Positions 59,208 to 64,000 of a stretch of DNA of 64,000 bases are shown here, piece after piece (the stretch's first letter is position 1; every line of letters starts with the position of its first letter). Source of the DNA: Microbacterium sp. (GTDB lineage: Bacteria; Actinomycetota; Actinomycetes; Actinomycetales; Microbacteriaceae); NCBI GenBank assembly GCA_031277945.1, contig JAITLK010000002.1, forward strand, positions 62,001 through 126,000, in the 5' to 3' direction. The notes under the pieces were generated by a model. It saw nothing but the letters and a program-made list of their open reading frames with translations. It was not told the origin of the DNA and ran no database searches. Both the position numbers and the translations under genes were made by a program.

Positions 59208-60473
59208 CTAACCGCGGGGGAGCGGGGAGGTGAGGGCCGCGAACCAGTCGCGAATCGCCTGGCGCTCGCCGTCGCCACAGACATAGCCGTAGCCGACGTA
59301 TGAGTTGTCGTACCACAGGGACCATCCGCCGTAGTAGTCCAGCGCATAGCAGTCGGCCATCTTCTCGCGGCTGCCCTCGAAGTAGCCCTCCGAGAGAAGA
59401 CGATCGGTCTCGCCCACGTAGTCCTCGTACCGGTAGACGTCGGCGCCCTGATACACGTGAGCCAGTTCGTGCACCGTGATCATGCGCAGCGACCATTCGT
59501 TGGCGAACTGATCGCCCGGCATCAGGTGGACGGTCAGCAGGTCATCGCCGTTCACGCACCCGAGCGTGCGCCACTCGCCGTTGTCTGTGATGGGGCAGAC
59601 GTCGCCGGCATCCCACCGGATGTCGATGAAGCCGTTGCCGGCATTGTCCACGATGTCCTCGGCGATCGTGCCGCTGTCGTTGTTGCGCCGGGCCGCGGCC
59701 GCATCGATGCGCTGCTGCAGATTCTGCCGCTGCTGCACGGCCTGCTGAACGAGCGATGCAGCATCGTCACTGGTGAGCAGGGGGTCGGCTGCCTCCTGTT
59801 CCAGGAAGCGGAAGTCGTTCGGGCGAGCAACGAGCGCGGCGACCGGATTGCCGTCGATGGCCCCGTACAGCGCGTAGTAGGCGTCACGCTCTGCGGCGAA
59901 CGCGGCGAGCTGTTCGGCCAGTGCATCCGCTTCGGGATCCGTCGTCGGGGTGGGAGACGGGTCCGGCGGAGGAAGCGGTGTGGTCGTGATTGCGGGAGCA
60001 GCGGTGGGGCGTGATCCGCCGGCCGACATCGCGCCGCCCAAGCCGCTGACCACAAGCACCAGCACGATCACGAAGCCGGCGACGCCGAGACAGCCGCAGC
60101 CGGCGAACCACCATCCGCGTCGGCGGCGCGGCGGCGTCGCGGGGTATCCCGCGGATGCCGCAGGGGGCGGATACGGCCCGGGGTGCACGGGGCGGGATAT
60201 CGGTGTCGGCGACGGCTGGCGCGCGTACGGCGGCACCTGTGGCGATCGCGGTGGTCCGGCCTGTCGTGGGTTGCCCACAGGCCTCGGCGCGGTCCCTGGT
60301 GAAGACAGCGCCGCCGGATTCACTGACGCGATCCACTGCCGCAGCTGCGGATACGCCGCAGGATTGCGCAGGATGACCGCGTGCAGATCCCGGCGCCTCG
60401 TCGCGATGTCTGCGAGCTGTTGTGGTGGCGTGCGCGGATCTCCCGCGGCGCGCCGATCGTGATCAGCCGTCAT
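59208..60473 (-). CDS. variant leucine-rich repeat, membrane-anchored protein with a HELAH zinc-protease-like motif
   Basis: The 421-residue protein has an N-terminal helical module like the actinobacterial variant leucine-rich repeat (PRTPPQQLADIATRRRDLHAVILRNPAAYPQLRQWI, about 12-50), a Pro-rich linker (55-120), one transmembrane helix (about 122-150) and an extracytoplasmic region with HELAHVYQG, EGSREKMADCYALDYYGG (an HExxH-like pair with a downstream Glu/Asp) and VCGDGERQ cysteines. It may be a surface metallopeptidase, but the third zinc ligand is unconfirmed. ATG 60473 has GGGGAAG upstream. Confidence 0.75.
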   Translation of the reverse strand: MTADHDRRAAGDPRTPPQQLADIATRRRDLHAVILRNPAAYPQLRQWIASVNPAALSSPGTAPRPVGNPRQAGPPRSPQVPPYARQPSPTPISRPVHPGPYPPPAASAGYPATPPRRRRGWWFAGCGCLGVAGFVIVLVLVVSGLGGAMSAGGSRPTAAPAITTTPLPPPDPSPTPTTDPEADALAEQLAAFAAERDAYYALYGAIDGNPVAALVARPNDFRFLEQEAADPLLTSDDAASLVQQAVQQRQNLQQRIDAAAARRNNDSGTIAEDIVDNAGNGFIDIRWDAGDVCPITDNGEWRTLGCVNGDDLLTVHLMPGDQFANEWSLRMITVHELAHVYQGADVYRYEDYVGETDRLLSEGYFEGSREKMADCYALDYYGGWSLWYDNSYVGYGYVCGDGERQAIRDWFAALTSPLPRG

Positions 60474-60492
60474 TCTTCCCCCTGTGGCCATG

Positions 60493-60762
60493 CTAGCCGG
60501 AAGCGGCGGCCTGATCCTTCGGGGCCGGATCGGAAGGCCCACCGCGCGAGCCCTTGTGCGCTTCGCGGAGGAGGTGCCGACGGCGGATCGTCACGGTGTC
60601 CACGAGAAGGAGTCCCAGGTGACGGTGCACGAAGTACTCGGCGAGTTCTGCGTCATCGATCGCATCCCCGGCGATGTCGAGCCGGAATCCCTGCGTCTGG
60701 AGGCCACCGCCGTTCGCGAAGGTGACGTCGGCATCGAACTCGACGCGCCACTGCTCATCCAT
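60493..60762 (-). CDS. small conserved-looking protein, function unknown
   Basis: The 89-residue protein begins MDEQWRVEFDADVTFANGGG and ends in HKGSRGGPSDPAPK. It may be related to small proteins annotated as cyclase-related in actinobacteria, but I cannot confirm this. The ATG lies exactly six bases after TACGCT on the minus strand, giving it an independent promoter. It is divergent from the gene at 60814 and lies 19 bases upstream of the protease-like gene. Longer frames beyond its start overlap other coding sequence and are rejected. Confidence 0.65.
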   Translation of the reverse strand: MDEQWRVEFDADVTFANGGGLQTQGFRLDIAGDAIDDAELAEYFVHRHLGLLLVDTVTIRRRHLLREAHKGSRGGPSDPAPKDQAAASG

Positions 60763-60768
60763 CCGGTG

Positions 60769-60807
60769 AGCGTATCGCGCGCTGGAACGGGTGCGGGTGC
60801 CTAGACT
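60769..60807. promoter_or_regulatory. back-to-back leaderless promoters
   Basis: TACGCT on the minus strand (60774-60769) serves ATG 60762; TAGACT on the plus strand (60802-60807) serves ATG 60814. Only 27 bases lie between the two -10 boxes, so the -35 regions must interleave. Confidence 0.6.
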
Positions 60808-60813
60808 CGGGCC

Positions 60814-61434
60814 ATGCGCATCGATGACGTGCCCGAGTGGGATTCCCAGTGGGAGGGACTCGATCCGCGGTTTCGGCTCTACCTCTTTTATGACGGCAGC
60901 TCGGTCTCCACTCATGACATCTTCGATGCGAACATCCATGAGGCGCTCGAAGCCGCGCACATGATGTCGCAGGGCGACACGATGCTCTGGTCGCTCGCCC
61001 TCGTCGTCGACGACTCCAGCTATGGACGGGGATTGCGGTGGCTGTCGGGATCGGACTACAACGGAGCGCCCCTGAATGCGGTCGAATGGCGGGCACGCGC
61101 AGTGATGCAGAACCGGTATCTGGCGGCGGTGACGCGTGCTGGGCGGGAGCCCCGGCTGCCGGACGGGCGCCGGGTGATCCGCATGTTCTGTGACTGGACG
61201 ACCGGGTGGCCGCTCTGGGAGAGCTTCACGGATCACTATGTGGTCGGCCCCGCGGAGCTTTCGATCTCTGCAGAACTGGGCGCAGATCTGACTGCCTGGA
61301 ATGAGCGGTTCTGCGCCCGTCACGAGGACGACCCGTTACCCGAGGGGTGGATGGAGGAGGGCATCGCCCTGGCGGGACGGCTACAGGATGAGATCGCCCA
61401 CGAGGCCGAGGTGCGCCCGGAGTTCCTGTACTGA
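60814..61434 (+). CDS. uncharacterised soluble protein
   Basis: The 206-residue protein is soluble, acidic and rich in Trp/Tyr, with no known motif. The segment RVIRMFCDWTTGWPLWESFTDHYVVGP is notable. ATG 60814 has a leaderless promoter. I do not recognise a family. Confidence 0.7.
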   Translation: MRIDDVPEWDSQWEGLDPRFRLYLFYDGSSVSTHDIFDANIHEALEAAHMMSQGDTMLWSLALVVDDSSYGRGLRWLSGSDYNGAPLNAVEWRARAVMQNRYLAAVTRAGREPRLPDGRRVIRMFCDWTTGWPLWESFTDHYVVGPAELSISAELGADLTAWNERFCARHEDDPLPEGWMEEGIALAGRLQDEIAHEAEVRPEFLY

Positions 61435-61531
61435 CGGCCGCACCGCAGCATGCGCGACCACGTGGCGGAGGGAACGGAGTGGTGCGTGATGGCGTCCCCG
61501 GTCCCTCGCCACAGCGGTGAGTGCGCTGGTC

Positions 61532-61993
61532 TCAGTCCGTGAACCAGGGCACAGCATCGTGCACGATGGCTTCCCCGCGATGCGGCCGGACGGTGAGCGC
61601 GTACTCGTCGTCGCCGATCTGCGACAGCGTGACCAGGTAGGTACCGGGGCCCACGTCGAGGCGATGCGCGTACGACGCAAGCGGACTCTCGTCCTCGAAC
61701 TGCGCCGCCATCGTGAGCTGCGTGTAGTCGGTGAGCCACAGCCCGCCGTCGCCGACGTGCACGACGCCGTCGGCCCGACGGATCACGCTCTCCGTGTCCT
61801 CGGCGTCGACGACGAGCGCAGTGTCCGCTGCCTCGTCACCGGGGTAGGCCACGAACAGCGAGCCGGCGTTCATCTGCCCGACGAACGTCGTCAGCAGATC
61901 GGGCAGCGTCCAGTCCTCGTCAACGAATCCGTTGTAGCCATCGGGCGCAACTACGCAGACGAATCCGTCGGCGTCGACCTCGTACTCGCTCAT
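61532..61993 (-). CDS. uncharacterised small acidic protein
   Basis: The 153-residue protein is acidic and probably alpha/beta, without signal peptide or membrane segment; no family is recognised. Tyr/Asp-rich segments such as DGYNGFVDEDWTLPDLL resemble small immunity-like proteins but that is weak. ATG 61993 lies six bases after TAGGGT on the minus strand; GTG 61999 would overlap the promoter. Confidence 0.68.
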   Translation of the reverse strand: MSEYEVDADGFVCVVAPDGYNGFVDEDWTLPDLLTTFVGQMNAGSLFVAYPGDEAADTALVVDAEDTESVIRRADGVVHVGDGGLWLTDYTQLTMAAQFEDESPLASYAHRLDVGPGTYLVTLSQIGDDEYALTVRPHRGEAIVHDAVPWFTD

Positions 61994-61999
61994 ACTCAC

Positions 62000-62040
62000 A
62001 CCCTAGGGCGCCGTCCGCGAACACGACGTCTCGTTATGCT
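62000..62040. promoter_or_regulatory. back-to-back leaderless promoters
   Basis: TAGGGT on the minus strand (62005-62000) serves ATG 61993; TATGCT on the plus strand (62035-62040) serves ATG 62047. The -10 boxes are 29 bases apart. Confidence 0.6.
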
Positions 62041-62046
62041 GAGTGC

Positions 62047-63210
62047 ATGAAGAGTTGGGGGCGACGCGTTCTGCTCGTGCTGTTCTGGGGCAGCGTGGGC
62101 GCGCTGCTCGCTGGCGGGGTCTCGCTGATCCTGGGTGCGGGCGAGGCGAGCGTGCTGCCGTTCGTCGTCGGCACGATCGGTGCCAGCGTGATCGGTCCGA
62201 TCGCAGCGGTGATGGGCGCGAAGACCGTCACCGGCCAATCCCTCGTTCAGCTGGCGAAGGCGAAGCCGGGCGAGCCCGTGCCCGTCGGAGCTCCTCGGGC
62301 GATCGCTCGGATCGAATCGTTGCGCGAAGCCGGCGTGACCGTCCAGAACTTCCACCACCTCTTCGAGATCGAGCTCACGGTGTTCCCGCGGACGGGGCAG
62401 CCGCACCGGGAGAGCATCTCGCAGTTCATCACGCTGGGCGACCTGCCGAACCTCGCGACCGGAGCATTCGTCGTCGCCGCCACCACCGACGCCGGGACGA
62501 TGATCGATCTGCGCCCGGCGCCGCAGTGGGCCGAGCCGCTGCGCACCGCACCGGAGATGTACGGGCGAGTCACCGCGCCGCTGGCGACCCCCACCGCTGC
62601 GCCAGGCAGCGGCCGGGCTGTCACGGTGGACGGGGGTACCGGGATGCACCCGGCCCGCCGCGCCCTGAACCTCGTCATCGTGGCGGTGTGCGTGGTGGGC
62701 GGTGCCTACGGAGCGCTGCTGTACGTCTTCAATGGTGCGGACCGCCTCACCGTCGCCGTCACCGAAACGCCCCAGCGCTGGTCGGGACAGGTGCATGGAC
62801 TCTGGGATTCGGCGCGGCTGCCGCTGGAGCTGGAGGACATCCGGGCGCAGCTGGGCGATCGCGAGCTCCAGCACATGATCGCGTTTTCCGACTTCATCTC
62901 GCTCGGTGTACACAGCGAGACCGATCCGATCGGGTTGGACACCTACGCGGTGCGCAATGGGCGGCTGGACGAGCCCTGGGCGACCACGCGGAGTGACGAT
63001 GTCGGATTCCCGGCCGCCGACATCGACGCGGGCCTCATCCGGGAGGTGACCCAGCGGATCTACCGCGAGACCCCGGATGCTGAGATCAGTGACGTGCAGG
63101 TGCGCAGGAGCGGCGGAGTGCTCGAACTGACCGTGTCGATCAGCGGGAAGTATCAGTCGACGTACCGCGTGTTCGATGCAACCACGGGCGAGGAGATCCC
63201 GCAGGGCTGA
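62047..63210 (+). CDS. uncharacterised multi-domain membrane protein
   Basis: The 387-residue protein has two N-terminal helices (about 6-31 and 36-58), a soluble domain (about 70-180, AIARIESLREAGVTVQNFHHLFEIELTVFP), a third helix (about 203-226) and a C-terminal domain with GRVTAPLA-type and tail strands. The soluble domain has the pattern of small oxidoreductase-associated modules but no catalytic motif. ATG 62047 is leaderless. Confidence 0.7.
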   Translation: MKSWGRRVLLVLFWGSVGALLAGGVSLILGAGEASVLPFVVGTIGASVIGPIAAVMGAKTVTGQSLVQLAKAKPGEPVPVGAPRAIARIESLREAGVTVQNFHHLFEIELTVFPRTGQPHRESISQFITLGDLPNLATGAFVVAATTDAGTMIDLRPAPQWAEPLRTAPEMYGRVTAPLATPTAAPGSGRAVTVDGGTGMHPARRALNLVIVAVCVVGGAYGALLYVFNGADRLTVAVTETPQRWSGQVHGLWDSARLPLELEDIRAQLGDRELQHMIAFSDFISLGVHSETDPIGLDTYAVRNGRLDEPWATTRSDDVGFPAADIDAGLIREVTQRIYRETPDAEISDVQVRRSGGVLELTVSISGKYQSTYRVFDATTGEEIPQG

Positions 63211-63234
63211 TGCGGCGGGCCACAGGCCCGGGAG

Positions 63235-64000
63235 TCAGCGCACCGGCAGATCCCACGCCCCGCTGACCTTCACCGGCGCGAACCCCAGGATGTCGTTGAT
63301 CGCGAGCATCGGGACGTTCTCGGCGGCGTTCTCCGTGGTGATGGTGGTGGTGTGCGGGGCCCGCTCGTGCAGACCCTTCACCCCGGCCGCCTTCACGAGG
63401 GTGCCGAGACGGTGACCACGGTGCTCGGCGAGCACCAGGGTGTCTCCCTGATTCACCTCGGCCGAGTCATCGCGGTAGCCGAGTTCGTTGATGGCGACGG
63501 CGCGATCGGAGGACTCCTCGATCGCCATCGTGATCATTGTCTGCCAGCCGTCGCCGTGATGGGTGCTCTCCCAGTCGGCGACACGCTGTTCGTCCCAGAT
63601 CTGCTCGCCGACGGCGAGGTTCCCGTACGGTGCGTCGGTGCTCATGCGTTCGCGCATCAGCGCGAAATCCGCCACCCGCTCGCGCGGCAGCGGCAGGGTG
63701 AACTGCTCGATGCGATACCCCGCTGCGTGTCGCCCGGCTTCGCCGCAGATCCTGGACATCTCTCCGATGCGGCCCGGTATGTCCAGCTCGGAGCGCACGT
63801 ACACCTGTTGCAGGGTGAACCCCTGCGCAAGGACGAAGCGTGCCGCATCGTCGCGCGGGATGGATCCGTGTCCGGAGGCCGCGAGGATGCCCGCCCCCGT
63901 CGCATGCTCGCTCCACGCCCGGAGCGTGCCCGCGCCCTCGCGTGCGGCGGTGTCACGGATGATCCGCGCCATCTCCGTTCCGGCACCGCGGCCCCGGTAC
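63235..64000 (-). CDS. GNAT-family acetyltransferase, tandem domains, cut by the window edge
   Basis: The frame is open through the last base, so the start lies outside. The segment at the edge reads YRGRGAGTEMARIIRDTA, the acetyl-CoA loop (RGxGxG) of a first GNAT domain, and a second follows with LAEHRGHRLGTLVKAAG near the C-terminus. Two tandem GNAT domains resemble mycothiol synthase MshD-like proteins, but this identity is uncertain. The in-frame ATG at 63972 is therefore internal, not the start. Confidence 0.8.
   Translation of the reverse strand, partial: YRGRGAGTEMARIIRDTAAREGAGTLRAWSEHATGAGILAASGHGSIPRDDAARFVLAQGFTLQQVYVRSELDIPGRIGEMSRICGEAGRHAAGYRIEQFTLPLPRERVADFALMRERMSTDAPYGNLAVGEQIWDEQRVADWESTHHGDGWQTMITMAIEESSDRAVAINELGYRDDSAEVNQGDTLVLAEHRGHRLGTLVKAAGVKGLHERAPHTTTITTENAAENVPMLAINDILGFAPVKVSGAWDLPVR

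Noticed and set aside
59133..59303. 56-codon plus-strand frame with GAAGGAAG before its ATG
   Set aside because: Most of it is antisense to the protease-like gene and the peptide has no recognisable feature; the ribosome binding site alone is not enough.
1..64000. CRISPR arrays, insertion sequences, phage or toxin-antitoxin genes
   Set aside because: No regularly spaced repeats, transposases, terminal inverted repeats, phage structural genes or convincing toxin-antitoxin pairs were seen.

Overview
The window is about 68-70% G+C, tightly packed and rich in start/stop overlaps (ATGA, GTGA, TGATG). Protein families and gene order (gltX, leuC-leuD-murA-plsC-gpsA-ddl, thiL-rsmD-recG-coaD-yceD-rpmF-rnc-mutM) point to an actinobacterium of the Micrococcales, most likely Microbacteriaceae (Microbacterium-like). 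This is inferred from content and synteny, not from a database search. No rRNA, insertion sequence, integrase, phage gene or CRISPR array is visible.

Layout. 0.1-3.9 kb: LacI regulator, gltX, a coiled-coil protein and tRNA-Gln. 3.9-5.5 kb: two lipoproteins, one a GH114-like protein. 5.6-15.1 kb: an iron-siderophore locus on the minus strand: FecCD-type permeases and ATPase, a binding protein, a siderophore-interacting reductase, a heterodimeric ABC exporter-fold pair, and an AraC regulator whose promoter carries a DtxR/IdeR-like box. 15.3-20.2 kb: VOC protein, M20 amidohydrolase, flavodoxin-like reductase, a disordered repeat protein, an FHA protein and a PfpI-family protein. 20.4-30.3 kb: a sugar (probably L-fucose or fucoside) locus with a GH29 alpha-L-fucosidase, GntR regulator, lactonase-type amidohydrolase, aldo/keto reductase, RraA-like protein, an uncharacterised 641-residue protein and a carbohydrate ABC importer. 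30.3-33.5 kb: SGNH hydrolase, two related membrane proteins, an MBL-fold hydrolase and tRNA-Glu. 33.7-41.3 kb: ECF sigma plus DUF4349 protein, TerC behind a yybP-ykoY (manganese) riboswitch, an OpuB-type osmolyte importer and a MetY-like enzyme. 41.5-57.9 kb: the core block, starting with a leucine-rich leader peptide in front of leuCD, and interrupted at 48.0-50.6 kb by two small envelope proteins and a two-component system. 58-64 kb: a zinc alcohol dehydrogenase, mostly uncharacterised genes, and a GNAT protein that runs off the window.

How it fits together. The siderophore locus reads as a cascade: iron (box at 15100-15118) controls the AraC gene, and AraC probably acts at two nearly identical 54-bp operator-promoter modules, one before the FecCD permease operon and one before the binding protein/reductase/exporter operon. 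The sugar locus is probably controlled by its GntR protein through repeated CGAT(A/T)ATCGAT elements found both at its own promoter and before the binding-protein operon. A recurring start signal, a TANNNT hexamer exactly six bases before an ATG or GTG, marks at least fourteen genes as likely leaderless transcripts and was used to fix several start codons, including the leucine leader peptide and a small 89-residue gene.
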